A DNA stretch of 64,000 nucleotides. Source: UBA4416 sp040387475 (GTDB taxonomy: Bacteria > Bacteroidota > Bacteroidia > B-17B0 > Aurantibacillaceae). The stretch lies in contig JAZKDT010000061.1 of the NCBI GenBank assembly GCA_040387475.1, positions 1 through 64,000 of the forward strand, given 5' to 3'. This document shows positions 25,916-35,460 of this stretch, in pieces. Positions within the stretch are counted from its first letter, which is position 1. Every line of letters begins with the position of its first letter. The notes beneath the pieces were generated by a model. That model saw only the letters and a program-made list of their open reading frames with translations, ran no database searches and was not told the DNA's origin. Both the position numbers and the translations under genes were made by a program.

Positions 25916-28113
25916 TAGTTATTATCTATACGTGTTACACTCGTTACTCCTTTTACCTTCATCAGGTTATCGATCAAATGACTTAAATGTTTGGCGTCAT
26001 GCACAAATACCATAATTGTTCCGTCAAAGATACCATCTTCTGTGTCAAAACTAATAGAACGCATGTTTATATTTAACTGACTGGAAATAACCTTGGTCAC
26101 ATTGTTCACCAATCCCATTTCATCCGTTCCTTTAATTTTAATGCCGGCCAGGAACGAGATTAAATGATCATTGTTCCATTTGGCTTTTACAACTCTATAT
26201 GCATAATTGGAAAGTAGCTTTACCGCATTCGGGCAGTTAACGCGATGTATCTTAATACCTTCATTAACAGTTACAAATCCAAATACATCATCGCCGGGAA
26301 TAGGACTGCAGCAAGGCGATAATCCATAATCCAGCTTTTGCATATCGTCTCCAATGACCAGCATATCCGAGCTTCCCCTCACGTTGGTAACCAGCTCTTC
26401 AATTTTATTCTCCTTTTTCTTCGGTTTAAATCTTTCAGGATGCGCTCTGAATTCCACAAATTCTTTGATCTCCTTAACATCCACGTTTCCTAACGCGGCT
26501 CTGTAAAAAAGCTCTCCTGATGACGGCAATTTCAGGTAAGTTACAAAATCGTTTACATTCTGAATGGTGTAATCCAATTTGCATTTATAAAATTTCTTTT
26601 CCAGAATTTCTTTTCCCGTCTCAGCAATTTTTCGACGACTTTCCTTTAACGCATTTTTGATTTTTGATTTGGCCCTGGCAGTTACAACGTAGCTTATCCA
26701 ATCTTCCTTAGGCGATTGCTTACCTGAGGTAAGGATTTCAACCTGGTCACCACTTTTCAACTGGTAACTCAATGGCACTAATTTATGGTTAAGCTTTGCG
26801 CCAATGCACTGCTCACCTACCTTTGTGTGAATCTCAAATGCAAAATCCAATGCGGTAGCTGTTACAGGCAAATTTCGCATCTCGCCTTTCGGAGTAAACA
26901 CAAAGATCTCGTCCGCAAATAAATTCAATTTAAAATCATCAATGAATTCCAATGCATTGGGATCGGGATTATCCAACATCTCACGAATACGGCGTAACCA
27001 ATTCTCCAAATTGCTTTCTTTTTCAGCTGCGGCATCTTTATATTTCCAATGGGCCGCATAGCCCATTTCAGCTAACTCATCCATACGAACCGTACGAATT
27101 TGCACTTCTACCCACTTTCCTTCGGGGCCCATAACCGTGGTATGTAAACTTTCATAACCATTACTTTTGGGAGTGGAGATCCAGTCTCTCAAACGATCGG
27201 GATTTGGATGATAAAAATCAGTAATAATTGAATAAATTTTCCAGCAATCAGCTTTCTCCTTGTCGGGAGGCGTATCAATAACAATTCGGATAGCAAACAG
27301 ATCATAGATTTCTTCGAAAGGAACTCCTTTATTTTTGATCTTATTGTAAATCGAATAAATAGATTTTGGCCGCCCGAATATTTTAAATTTAAATCCCTGT
27401 TCTTTTAGAATATCGTTTAAGGGATCGATAAAATTTTTGATAAATTTTTTACGAACCGGTTCCGTTTCCTCGAGTTTCTGAACAACCTCTTTATACCAAT
27501 CCTCGTTGGTATATTTTAATCCAAGATCCTCCAACTCCGATTTGATGGCATTTAAGCCTAAACGGTGGGCTAAAGGAGCATACAGATATAAGGTTTCACC
27601 GGCAATTTTCATTTGCTTATCACGTTTCATGTGATCCAGCGTCCTCATATTATGCAACCTGTCAGCCAGCTTAATTAAAATCACCCTTACATCTTCAGAC
27701 AGGGTCAATAACATTTTCCTGAAATTCTCAGCCTGGATAGATGATGTGTGATCAAACACACCTGAAATCTTTGTTAAACCATCAATGATTTGAGCTACTT
27801 TTTCACCAAACATTCCTCTGATATCATCCAAGGTCATATCAGTATCTTCAACCGTATCGTGCAACAACGCACACACAATGGCTGTTGTTCCCAGGCCTAT
27901 TTCTTCCGCGCAAATTTGTGCTACTGCAATCGGGTGATAAATATACGGTTCGCCTGACTTGCGGCGCATTTCTTTATGAGCTTCTACAGAAACCTCGAAT
28001 GCTTTTCGAATAATTTCTTTATCCCCTTTTTCTAAGCGGCGCTTACAAGCTTGAATTAAATTTTTATAGCGATTTAAGATCTCTTTTTTTTCTGCTTCCA
28101 GGTCAATTTGCAT
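25915..28113 (-). CDS. rsh: bifunctional RelA/SpoT homologue, (p)ppGpp synthetase/hydrolase
   Basis: The 732-residue protein has the full long-RSH layout. The HD hydrolase domain is intact (His60, HDTVED at 85-90), followed by the synthetase domain with GYESLHTTVMG near 320 and VEVQIRT. A TGS domain lies at about 400-460, a zinc-finger-like region with the CCSPIPGD signature near 605, and an ACT domain at the end. With the HDTVED motif complete it should both make and degrade (p)ppGpp. It heads a two-gene unit with the Fur-family regulator. Confidence 0.96.
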   Translation of the reverse strand: MQIDLEAEKKEILNRYKNLIQACKRRLEKGDKEIIRKAFEVSVEAHKEMRRKSGEPYIYHPIAVAQICAEEIGLGTTAIVCALLHDTVEDTDMTLDDIRGMFGEKVAQIIDGLTKISGVFDHTSSIQAENFRKMLLTLSEDVRVILIKLADRLHNMRTLDHMKRDKQMKIAGETLYLYAPLAHRLGLNAIKSELEDLGLKYTNEDWYKEVVQKLEETEPVRKKFIKNFIDPLNDILKEQGFKFKIFGRPKSIYSIYNKIKNKGVPFEEIYDLFAIRIVIDTPPDKEKADCWKIYSIITDFYHPNPDRLRDWISTPKSNGYESLHTTVMGPEGKWVEVQIRTVRMDELAEMGYAAHWKYKDAAAEKESNLENWLRRIREMLDNPDPNALEFIDDFKLNLFADEIFVFTPKGEMRNLPVTATALDFAFEIHTKVGEQCIGAKLNHKLVPLSYQLKSGDQVEILTSGKQSPKEDWISYVVTARAKSKIKNALKESRRKIAETGKEILEKKFYKCKLDYTIQNVNDFVTYLKLPSSGELFYRAALGNVDVKEIKEFVEFRAHPERFKPKKKENKIEELVTNVRGSSDMLVIGDDMQKLDYGLSPCCSPIPGDDVFGFVTVNEGIKIHRVNCPNAVKLLSNYAYRVVKAKWNNDHLISFLAGIKIKGTDEMGLVNNVTKVISSQLNINMRSISFDTEDGIFDGTIMVFVHDAKHLSHLIDNLMKVKGVTSVTRIDNN

Positions 28114-28209
28114 AGATACAATTTAGTGACTATGAAGGTAAGATTTTTAACCATAATCGCCAAGGCAGGGAGTTTTTTTAGCAAAGAGCGCAAAGAACTT
28201 TAAAAACCT

Positions 28210-28217
28210 TAAATTTG
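28210..28217 (+). promoter_or_regulatory. -7 element for the methyltransferase gene
   Basis: TAAATTTG matches TAnnTTTG and ends 6 bases before the ATG at 28224. The in-frame TTG at 28215 lies inside this element, so it is not a start codon. The transcript would have almost no leader. Confidence 0.5.
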
Positions 28218-28223
28218 CAGCTC

Positions 28224-28892
28224 ATGAAGGTCTTTCAGTATATCTATTATTTTTTCAGGTCGCTTTATTACCGTGGCCCTGTAAATACCTTTAAACTGTT
28301 AACTTATGAAGGAAAATATGAGAAGCAACTGGGCATTCATACGCATAGTATCGAAAACCTCGACAATTTAACCCTTGCGGGAGAAGAGTCTGATCAGAAC
28401 CACCATTATCAGGGCGCCAGCTACTATATTTTATTTAAGGTTTTTGGGGATATGCCCTTCGACGTGCGGCAATTTCCCATCATTGATTACGGGTGTGGAA
28501 AAGGACGCGCATTATTTGTAGCCGAACAGAGTGGTTTTATGGAACTTATTGGGGTAGATATTGCTAAAGAACTAATAGATGACGCTAATGCCAATAAGTT
28601 GGCCTATCAACCAAAGCATCAGCATAGCAGCTTTAATTTTATATTTAGCGATGCTACCACTTATCAAATACCGAACAACGCATCTGTATTTTACTTTTTT
28701 AATCCGTTCGGCGAAGAGATCCTGGAAAAAGTGGTGGACAATATCAAAGAAAGTTTGAAACTTTATCCCAGGAAGGTTTACTGCATCTACCTGAATCCAA
28801 AATATAAAACGGTTTTCGAAAAAAAAGGGTTTGGAATCTTTAAGATTGAAAAGAGTAACAGGTATTTAGAGGGAATTATTTATACGATTTAA
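28224..28892 (+). CDS. SAM-dependent methyltransferase
   Basis: The 222-residue protein has the class I Rossmann signature YGCGKGRALFVAEQSGF near residue 90, then IGVDIAKELIDDA for the ribose-binding acidic loop, and a VFYFFNPFG post-motif II segment. It starts with an aromatic, basic helix (MKVFQYIYYFFRSLYYRG) that may sit on the membrane. It stands alone between rsh and a REP-like repeat pair. The methyl acceptor cannot be inferred. Confidence 0.8.
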   Translation: MKVFQYIYYFFRSLYYRGPVNTFKLLTYEGKYEKQLGIHTHSIENLDNLTLAGEESDQNHHYQGASYYILFKVFGDMPFDVRQFPIIDYGCGKGRALFVAEQSGFMELIGVDIAKELIDDANANKLAYQPKHQHSSFNFIFSDATTYQIPNNASVFYFFNPFGEEILEKVVDNIKESLKLYPRKVYCIYLNPKYKTVFEKKGFGIFKIEKSNRYLEGIIYTI

Positions 28893-28904
28893 AGCTCAAT
28901 ATTT

Positions 28905-28974
28905 GTGACTTCGGGCGAAGTTGAGAAGCATTCTTCAAAAGCATTGCATGGTTCTCGCCTTCGCTCGAACTGAC
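28905..28974. repeat. REP-like inverted pair
   Basis: Two ~23-base copies of an ACTTCGxGCGAAG-containing palindromic unit lie at 28905-28927 and, inverted, at 28952-28974, agreeing at about 17 of 23 positions, with a 24-base spacer. A third, closer copy (about 19 of 24 positions) is at 35461-35484. The layout resembles bacterial interspersed REP pairs and could fold into a cruciform or RNA hairpin downstream of the methyltransferase gene. Confidence 0.7.
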
Positions 28975-29002
28975 AAAACTCCTTTCATAATTTCCACTTA
29001 AA

Positions 29003-29395
29003 CTACACTGTCAGTATTTTCTCTACCAGCATTTCATTTCCATCAACATCATAATATGAGCAAGTCATATCAGTGGTATCAACGGTCCATTTCTCCACAC
29101 CGCTTTTCGCAGAGTCGTCACAAAAAGTCATGTAATCCGTTTGCCCCTGCTGATGGGATTTTAGCTTATGTTTGAATGATTCGACATCACTCCTTAAAGC
29201 AATGCCTAAGGCGTCATATTTTGCGTCGGATGACACAATGAAATTATGCTTTCCAAAATAGTCAGCATGACCGTCTTTTACAAAAGTGTCGTACCGTAAA
29301 ACACCCAGTTCAATCAAATCCTGCACATATTTTGGAAAATCAGCTCCGCTATGTACTTTATCGTGAGCGTTCCCAATCTGTTCGATGGTGAACAT
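29003..29395 (-). CDS. DUF1398 family protein
   Basis: The 130-residue soluble protein matches DUF1398 (E. coli YbcV type): opening helix MFTIEQIGNAHDKVHSGADF, a central beta pattern around LGVLRYDTFVKDGHADYFG, and the conserved HQQGQTDYMTFCDDSAKSG segment. No catalytic role is known for the family. It is the last gene of a short minus-strand run: it begins 2 bases after the MazG-like gene. Confidence 0.8.
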   Translation of the reverse strand: MFTIEQIGNAHDKVHSGADFPKYVQDLIELGVLRYDTFVKDGHADYFGKHNFIVSSDAKYDALGIALRSDVESFKHKLKSHQQGQTDYMTFCDDSAKSGVEKWTVDTTDMTCSYYDVDGNEMLVEKILTV

Positions 29396-29397
29396 AA

Positions 29398-29799
29398 TTA
29401 CGAACCCAAAATATCTTTAATATTCGGACGGAAATATAAATTACTTTTTAGGATCTTTCCGTCTTCTCTAAATATAGGCTCTCCTTTTTCGTCGAGTTTA
29501 CTCATATTACTGCGTTGAATCTCATCAAACACCTCTTCAATTTTATGTTGCAAACCATGTTTTAGAATAGTTCCAAACAATATATAGAGTTGATCTCCCA
29601 AAGCATCTGCAATTTCAACCAAATCACCCTTTTCGCAAGCGTCCAGGTATTCGTCGTTTTCTTCCTTGATAAGATTGTAACGTAGGGTGTAATCACGCTC
29701 CGAAATCAATGTTGGTTCGGTTCCATTACCAATTTTAAACGTTTCATGAAAATGATGAACCGCCATTATCTTTTCTAAAAGATCTTTTCTGTTTTCCAT
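29398..29799 (-). CDS. MazG/PRA-PH-like nucleoside polyphosphate pyrophosphohydrolase
   Basis: The 133-residue all-helical protein shows the metal-binding E-E-x-x-E pattern in KEENDEYLDACEKGD followed by EIADALGDQLYILFG, the E-x-x-D arrangement of the MazG / phosphoribosyl-ATP pyrophosphatase superfamily. It probably cleaves a (d)NTP to monophosphate and pyrophosphate, perhaps as house-cleaning. The C-terminus (FDEIQRSNMSKLDEKGEP) matches Bacteroidota members of the group. It sits between ompH and the DUF1398 gene on the same strand. Confidence 0.82.
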   Translation of the reverse strand: MENRKDLLEKIMAVHHFHETFKIGNGTEPTLISERDYTLRYNLIKEENDEYLDACEKGDLVEIADALGDQLYILFGTILKHGLQHKIEEVFDEIQRSNMSKLDEKGEPIFREDGKILKSNLYFRPNIKDILGS

Positions 29800-29814
29800 G
29801 CTTAAATTCTAAAA

Positions 29815-30453
29815 TTATTTTTTTCCTTTTTTAGCAGCGTATTCGGCGTTGATGCCACTTAAAACCTCGGGGGTAATATCCAATTTCGGGTTGGTTAATA
29901 AAATGGTAGGCATCATATCTGAGTACGACAAAATATAATCGAAACGCCCGTTATTGATTTTTTGAAGATAATCCTTCACACTTTTATTAAGCTCAGCATT
30001 TTTTTCCTCCAGCTCCACGCCTAAATTTTGCATCTGTAATTCTTTATTGGCCAATTCCTGCTGCTGCCTTTCCAAACTGGCCTGTTGCTTTTGCAATTCG
30101 GCCTGAGGGGCCACGCCTGCTTGTGCCGACTGCTGAAAAGCTTCATATTCTGATTGAAATTTTGTGGTCATACTTTGCATTTGCGCTTCCAAATTTGCTT
30201 TTTTAGCCCGAATGATTTTAGTAAAATCAGCAATGTATTGATAATGTTCATTGATACTATCTGTATTCACATAGGCAATTTTTGCATCAGCTAAATTAGT
30301 AGAACTAGCTATAACAGCAGGTTTAACAGTAGTTTCGGAGGTTGGAGAATCAATCACATCAATATTACCATTTTTTAGTGCATGTACCTGGTAAAATAAA
30401 ATAGCAACAGCAATGGCTAAAACACCATTTAAAATCAAAGAAAGGTTTTTCAT
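29815..30453 (-). CDS. OmpH/Skp family periplasmic chaperone
   Basis: The 212-residue protein begins with a membrane anchor or uncleaved signal (LILNGVLAIAVAILFYQVHAL). It then has the Skp pattern: IAYVNTDSINEHY strand, a long charged coiled coil (about 75-160, rich in Q, E and K, including QKQQASLERQQQELANKELQ), and a return strand before the lysine-rich end. Skp-like proteins hold outer membrane proteins in the periplasm. An exact TATATTTG promoter lies 20 bases upstream. Confidence 0.88.
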   Translation of the reverse strand: MKNLSLILNGVLAIAVAILFYQVHALKNGNIDVIDSPTSETTVKPAVIASSTNLADAKIAYVNTDSINEHYQYIADFTKIIRAKKANLEAQMQSMTTKFQSEYEAFQQSAQAGVAPQAELQKQQASLERQQQELANKELQMQNLGVELEEKNAELNKSVKDYLQKINNGRFDYILSYSDMMPTILLTNPKLDITPEVLSGINAEYAAKKGKK

Positions 30454-30471
30454 AAGTTAAATTTAAGTAGG

Positions 30472-30500
30472 CAAATATAGCCAAGAATATACTGACCAAA
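30472..30500 (-). promoter_or_regulatory. promoter of the OmpH-like gene
   Basis: The minus strand reads TTTG (30500-30497), 17 bases, then TATATTTG (30479-30472), 18 bases before the ATG at 30453. Both boxes match the Bacteroidota consensus. Confidence 0.65.
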
Positions 30501-30541
30501 AGCCAAGACTTATTAAAATTTATTAAAGAATTATAAAAGCC

Positions 30542-31132
30542 TTACTTGACGATTTTAGAAAGCGTTTTGATGATTATCTGAAGATCAATTCCTAAGCCTT
30601 GCTGCCGAATATATCTGGCATTTAAAGCCAGTTTAGCAGGCATTATTTCTTGAATATAAGTTTGCTCCGGATCGGAAGACTTTGCTAATAATTCATTTTC
30701 GCTAAAGTACTCCAAAGAAGCAAAATCGGTTATGCCAGGCTTTACCGATAACACCTGTAGCTGTTCTTTCGTGTACAGATCTACATATTTTCGAACTTCC
30801 GGGCGTGGGCCAACGAGGCTCATGCTTCCAAATAATACATTGAACAATTGCGGCAATTCATCCATTTTATACTTACGAAGATAATAGCCAATTCCTGTCA
30901 CACGAGGGTCTCGCCCGCCAACCGTCAACAATCCTTTTTTATCAGAATCTTCTCTCATGGTCCTAAACTTGAATAGTTTAAAATCTTTACTATTCTTCCC
31001 TACCCTGCTTTGTAAATAAAATACCGGAAATCCACTACCAATTATAATGCATAAAGCAATGATCATAAAAGCAGGTAACAGGATAATGATTCCTGTGAAT
31101 GAAGCAGCTATGTCGAATAACCGCTTTAGCAA
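30542..31132 (-). CDS. phosphoglycosyl transferase initiating polysaccharide synthesis
   Basis: The 196-residue monotopic enzyme is the short PglC-like form of the bacterial sugar transferase family. It has one re-entrant hydrophobic helix (about 8-32), the basic FKLFKFRTM motif, the catalytic Asp91-Glu92 dyad in KMDELPQLFN, and SLVGPRPE. It moves a sugar phosphate from UDP-sugar to undecaprenyl phosphate, the first membrane step of glycan assembly. It is the promoter-distal gene of the ~9 kb minus-strand operon starting near 39295 and overlaps the DegT gene by 7 bases. Confidence 0.92.
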   Translation of the reverse strand: MLKRLFDIAASFTGIIILLPAFMIIALCIIIGSGFPVFYLQSRVGKNSKDFKLFKFRTMREDSDKKGLLTVGGRDPRVTGIGYYLRKYKMDELPQLFNVLFGSMSLVGPRPEVRKYVDLYTKEQLQVLSVKPGITDFASLEYFSENELLAKSSDPEQTYIQEIMPAKLALNARYIRQQGLGIDLQIIIKTLSKIVK

Positions 31133-32334
31133 AGTATCTTATTAACCGAGTCTGTAACTGCTTTAATAACTGTTTGAGCTTGCGCTGCGCTTAGATCATA
31201 AAATACTGGTAAAGAAATCTCTCTACTGAAATTATCATAGGTAACAGGATAATTTTTAAGATCATACCCTAAATTCTTATAAAAGGACATCGCGGGTACA
31301 GGTATAAAATGGACGTTCACCGATACATCACAATCAAAAATCTCTTTTATGATCGCATCACGCTGCTCCTCCGTAATATTTTTTATGCGTAATGGATACA
31401 AATGATAGCAACCGGTTTTATTTTCAGTTACATGAGTTGGCAATTGAAAGCGAACATCGTTAGCAAAGCCTTCATTATACCAATCAAAAATTTGTTTCCG
31501 TTTAATTTGCGTGTCATTATCATAGCGCTCCAGTTCAATTAATCCTATTGCCGCCGATATATCAGTCATGTTACATTTATAACCGGCTTCAACAATATCA
31601 TATTTCCAGTTTCCTTTTTGTGTTTTAGCCAAAGCGTCTTTGTTTTGTCCATGCAAAGTATACATACACAAATATTTATAGATCTCCAGGTTATCAAATG
31701 GTGTAGGAAAATTGAGTGCAATGGCACCACCTTCGGCAGTGGTTAAATTTTTTACGGCATGGAAAGAAAAAACAGATACGTCGGTTAATGCTCCACATTT
31801 TTTACCACGATAATCAGCGCCAAATGAGTGTGCAGAATCAGATAAAACCATAATCCGTCCCAGCAATTCCTGGTTCTTCGATATTGCTTTGAACTTGTTT
31901 TTATTTCTGACTACCAATTCATTCAGCTCATTATAATCGCAGGGGTAACCGGCAAAATCAACTGGCATAATTACCTTGGTATGCTGTGTTATAGCTTTTT
32001 CAATAAGAGAAATATTGATATTAAAATCATCGGCATTTACATCTACAAATACCGGCTTTGCGCCACAATGAATAACAACATTAGCAGTAGCTGAATATGT
32101 GTAAGCAGGTAGAATAACTTCATCACCTGCTCCTACTCCAAACCAACGCAGCATCACTTCCAATCCGGCGGTTGCCGAGTTCAAACACAAGGTTGATTGA
32201 TTACCACAATAGGCGGTGATCTTTTTTTCAAAATCCTTAGTGCGCGGGCCGGTTGTGATCCAACCCGACTTAAGTGCCGCTGTTACTTCAGCAATGATTT
32301 TATCATCTATTCGTGGCGGAGAGAAAGGAATCAT
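31126..32334 (-). CDS. DegT/DnrJ/EryC1 sugar aminotransferase
   Basis: The 402-residue PLP enzyme has the family opening PFSPPRIDDKIIAEV, the SGWITTGPRTKDFE segment, and the PLP-binding lysine at about 195 in FHAVKNLTTAEGGA. It transfers an amino group to a keto-sugar nucleotide, so the glycan probably contains an amino or acylamino sugar. It overlaps the ligase gene start/stop by 4 bases and the sugar transferase by 7, consistent with tight translational coupling. Confidence 0.92.
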   Translation of the reverse strand: MIPFSPPRIDDKIIAEVTAALKSGWITTGPRTKDFEKKITAYCGNQSTLCLNSATAGLEVMLRWFGVGAGDEVILPAYTYSATANVVIHCGAKPVFVDVNADDFNINISLIEKAITQHTKVIMPVDFAGYPCDYNELNELVVRNKNKFKAISKNQELLGRIMVLSDSAHSFGADYRGKKCGALTDVSVFSFHAVKNLTTAEGGAIALNFPTPFDNLEIYKYLCMYTLHGQNKDALAKTQKGNWKYDIVEAGYKCNMTDISAAIGLIELERYDNDTQIKRKQIFDWYNEGFANDVRFQLPTHVTENKTGCYHLYPLRIKNITEEQRDAIIKEIFDCDVSVNVHFIPVPAMSFYKNLGYDLKNYPVTYDNFSREISLPVFYDLSAAQAQTVIKAVTDSVNKILC

Positions 32335-33563
32335 GATGTTTTGTTTAATTTATGAAAGTTATAGCGCACTAAAATACAAAAGAAAAATACGAAAAATACA
32401 AAGCCTGCCTGCGCCTGTAGCATCGACTCCACCAAAAAATTAAAGATCATTAATACACTAAATAAGATCAGTATGTAATTTTGTTTTATAAAACCATAGA
32501 TGACCGCGCCTAGGGTCATTAGTAATAATAGTATAAAGCCAATTATACCCGCACCAATAAATGTCTGCAGAAACTGGTTATGAGCATTTAATTTTTTTGC
32601 CAGCGCGCCAGTCATCCCTTCTCGTTCATAAGATTCAACCAGTTTGTCGCTGGCGTCACCTGGAGTTGTTCCAAAAACAAGATTATCTTTTATCAGCTTC
32701 ACCGATTCCTGCCAGATCAGTATACGCACTGCTGTACTTTCTCCTGCTGTTTTATCAATAGCCTGGAAAGAGGAAGTAACATTAAAAGCGTTTTTAATAC
32801 GTTCAAAAGGCGTAGGAAAAAATTTATAAGCGGCCATAATAACGATTGCCAATCCTAATACTATCCCTAAAATAGTTTTTTTGTAACCCTGTTTATATAA
32901 AATGAAACAAAGGGTCGTTGGTAGTACTAAAAACGCAGTGATCAAGCCCATTTTAGAGGCGCATAAAAAAATACCGGTCAAAAATAAAACCGACATAAAT
33001 CCAATTTTAACGTGCAGGTCGGACAGATGAGAAAGCCAGTCTTTATAAAACAACATCACAATTAATTGTGAAAAAATTAAATACAGGGCAAAATAACTGG
33101 GATGCATGAAATAGCTGAATTCTGTGTAAAAGAAGGCATTAAAATCATCGAAAAAGTATAAATAAGAAGCCCTGAAAAGACAAATAACGCAGGTAAGCAA
33201 ACAGCCTGACACAAAAGAGATCACTATTTTTTTTAGTTGCAGAGAATTATAGTTTCCTGCAAAAATGAGCAAAGGGAAAGCAAGGAAGCTTAATTTAATT
33301 TCAATGGCGTTTAAAGCACCGGCTGTATTTTTAGAAAATAAATACGCGATCGCATGTAAAAAAAAGAATCCAAGTAAAACATAGCTCCACTTGTTTTTAA
33401 ACATCCTTTGTAAACCTGTCTTCACATCATCAAACGCAAAAAAAGCCACCAGCCAAACAATTATAAAAATAGCATAGTTAATACCAAACGGTAAAAAAAA
33501 AGCTATGAGCAACGGTATGTTGTAGCCCAATGATGAATACATATGTTTTAATTTTGCAAACAC
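32331..33563 (-). CDS. O-antigen ligase/polymerase-like membrane protein
   Basis: The 410-residue protein has about ten to twelve predicted membrane helices and one large periplasmic loop around residues 240-320 containing TAGESTAVRILIWQESVKLI and NAHNQFLQTFIGAGI, the Wzy_C / WaaL-type signature with the conserved histidine. It either ligates finished glycan to lipid A core or polymerises repeat units. Because the locus exports by an ABC transporter, ligase is the more natural reading, but sequence does not separate the two. Confidence 0.85.
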   Translation of the reverse strand: MFAKLKHMYSSLGYNIPLLIAFFLPFGINYAIFIIVWLVAFFAFDDVKTGLQRMFKNKWSYVLLGFFFLHAIAYLFSKNTAGALNAIEIKLSFLAFPLLIFAGNYNSLQLKKIVISFVSGCLLTCVICLFRASYLYFFDDFNAFFYTEFSYFMHPSYFALYLIFSQLIVMLFYKDWLSHLSDLHVKIGFMSVLFLTGIFLCASKMGLITAFLVLPTTLCFILYKQGYKKTILGIVLGLAIVIMAAYKFFPTPFERIKNAFNVTSSFQAIDKTAGESTAVRILIWQESVKLIKDNLVFGTTPGDASDKLVESYEREGMTGALAKKLNAHNQFLQTFIGAGIIGFILLLLMTLGAVIYGFIKQNYILILFSVLMIFNFLVESMLQAQAGFVFFVFFFCILVRYNFHKLNKTS

Positions 33564-33565
33564 CC

Positions 33566-34225
33566 TTATTTTTTAATGATAGCTAAAATATGACTTCTCA
33601 AAAAAGAGACATTGAATAAATTATAAAACCGTCCCACTTTTCGGCCAATAGGAGGTGCTAAAGTGATCTTTTTATAATACAGATGACTTGATCCGGAAAA
33701 CAACGATCTTAATTCTGATACGTCTACTTTTCTCACATCCTTATTTTTAGGATTATTATAAATAAAATCATACCACAGTATAATGCCGTTAGGATTTAAC
33801 AGACTCAGCATTTTATCTGCCAGTTTTTTACGGTCGTTTGCATTTAAGATAGACGTAAAAACAGTTGACTGAAAAATCACATCAAATTTCTTAATAATAA
33901 GTATCTCAATAACGTCACCTTCAAAAAGCGTGTTGTCAGGATAATTAGATTTTATGGCTTCAATCCTGGCAGGTTGCAATTCATTAAAGTAAATATTTTT
34001 AATGTTGAAACCCAGGTCGCAAAACAAATTTGCATTCGTACCGTTTCCTGCTCCTATTTCCAACAATGATAAATTACTAAAATCAGCAAATTCCTTTTTC
34101 AAAAACTCCTGAATATAGGTGCGAATCTCCTTCTCAACGAACTCAACGTAAAATCCACCGGAATACAAGCCCGCATCAGCCTTTCTGTTTCTGTACTGAT
34201 CAATTATGTCTTTTTCCAAACTCAT
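33566..34225 (-). CDS. SAM-dependent methyltransferase of the glycan locus
   Basis: The 219-residue protein has the class I signature LLEIGAGNGTNANLFCDLGF near residue 48, an acidic post-I strand, and FDVIFQSTVFTSI near 115. It may methylate a sugar or a chain end; terminal methylation is a known chain-length stop in ABC-dependent O-antigens, which would fit this locus. Its ATG overlaps the stop of the upstream GT4 gene by 4 bases. Confidence 0.8.
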   Translation of the reverse strand: MSLEKDIIDQYRNRKADAGLYSGGFYVEFVEKEIRTYIQEFLKKEFADFSNLSLLEIGAGNGTNANLFCDLGFNIKNIYFNELQPARIEAIKSNYPDNTLFEGDVIEILIIKKFDVIFQSTVFTSILNANDRKKLADKMLSLLNPNGIILWYDFIYNNPKNKDVRKVDVSELRSLFSGSSHLYYKKITLAPPIGRKVGRFYNLFNVSFLRSHILAIIKK

Positions 34226-35442
34226 ATAGTCATCAGTGTTTTATAAAATTTTTCAGCTATGGTATCTCTGTTAAAACTTTGTTCTACATATATTCTGCCT
34301 CTCTCCCCCAATTGTTTTCTCAACGCGGGATCATTTGCCAATAATAGGACATTTTTTGACAGTTCTATTGCGTCCTCTGGCTCTGAATATAAAGCGCATT
34401 GCCCCTGATTCACAAACAGCTCCCTCGCCTCTCCATCTACAGCTAAAATAACAGGTTTCTCCATCGCAAGGTTTTCAAATATTTTGGACGGAATGGCACC
34501 TAAAAACAATTCTAATTTACGCAAAGGAATAACCGACACGTCACTTGCTTGAACAATTTGCGGCATTTGATTTTTTGATACGGCATCAAAAAAGAAAACG
34601 TTAGAGAGTTGCTTTTCCATTTTAATGGTCAACAACTTTTGTTTCTCCGGTCCGCTGCCCAATAAAATAAATTTGATATGAGGCTGACCTTTTAGTTGAT
34701 CTGCTGCTTTTAATATCACTTCAAGTCCCTGCGCCAGTCCTATAATCCCGGCATATAAAAACAGCACATCACTTTCTGTAAAGCCGTGCACTTTTCTCCA
34801 GTTACCTGTTACCGTATATGGATTATAGTAAGATACATCTACACCATTGGGCAACCAAAACGTTTTAACGGACGGAAAACGTTGGTTGATGCTTTTACAG
34901 ATACCTTGTGTTTGGCCTGTTACCAAAACAGATTTTCTATATAATTTCTCTTCTAACCGATATGCCAGTTTCAGCATCTGTGTATTAGTCACAACGCCAA
35001 GCTTCTCTGCACTTTCGGGCCAAAGATCAGACACATTAAAAATCAATTTCGCTTTTTTCTTCCGTTTTAAATATAGAGCTGAATACCCTAAAAACAATGG
35101 CGGCGATTCGCACATGATTACATCAACGTCTCCCACCTTCTTCTTTCCCACCCGTGCGGATGAATATACAAATGAAAAATAATTCAATAAACGCTGAACA
35201 ATGGATTTACTTTTTGGCAAATAAATGGAAGTCCGATGAACCGGGATGCCTTCTATTTCTTCATACACATAACTTTTGCCTTCATAGCCCTCATAAATTT
35301 TCATTTGCGGATAATTAGGCATAGCCGTTAACACCGACACCTCAATGCCCAGTTTTTTTAATCGAACTGCCAGCTCAAACAACCTGTTTTGAGGAGCCCC
35401 GACTTCCGGAGGAAAATATTGTGTGAGTATTAAAAGTTTCAA
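34222..35442 (-). CDS. GT4 glycosyltransferase, WbuB-like
   Basis: The 406-residue GT-B protein opens LLILTQYFPPEVGAPQNRL with the following GIEVSVLTAMPNYP, a combination typical of WbuB-type (aminosugar) transferases. The C-terminal domain carries FLYAGIIGLAQGLEVIL and the donor motif PSKIFENLAMEKPVIL. It should add one of the first sugars after the initiating transferase. A REP-like unit lies between its start and the upstream NodB-like gene. Confidence 0.88.
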   Translation of the reverse strand: MKLLILTQYFPPEVGAPQNRLFELAVRLKKLGIEVSVLTAMPNYPQMKIYEGYEGKSYVYEEIEGIPVHRTSIYLPKSKSIVQRLLNYFSFVYSSARVGKKKVGDVDVIMCESPPLFLGYSALYLKRKKKAKLIFNVSDLWPESAEKLGVVTNTQMLKLAYRLEEKLYRKSVLVTGQTQGICKSINQRFPSVKTFWLPNGVDVSYYNPYTVTGNWRKVHGFTESDVLFLYAGIIGLAQGLEVILKAADQLKGQPHIKFILLGSGPEKQKLLTIKMEKQLSNVFFFDAVSKNQMPQIVQASDVSVIPLRKLELFLGAIPSKIFENLAMEKPVILAVDGEARELFVNQGQCALYSEPEDAIELSKNVLLLANDPALRKQLGERGRIYVEQSFNRDTIAEKFYKTLMTI

Positions 35443-35460
35443 GTTTCTTATTTTTAATCG

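Noticed and set aside
28215..28223. TTG start for the methyltransferase
   Set aside because: It lies inside the -7 box; ATG 28224 follows directly.
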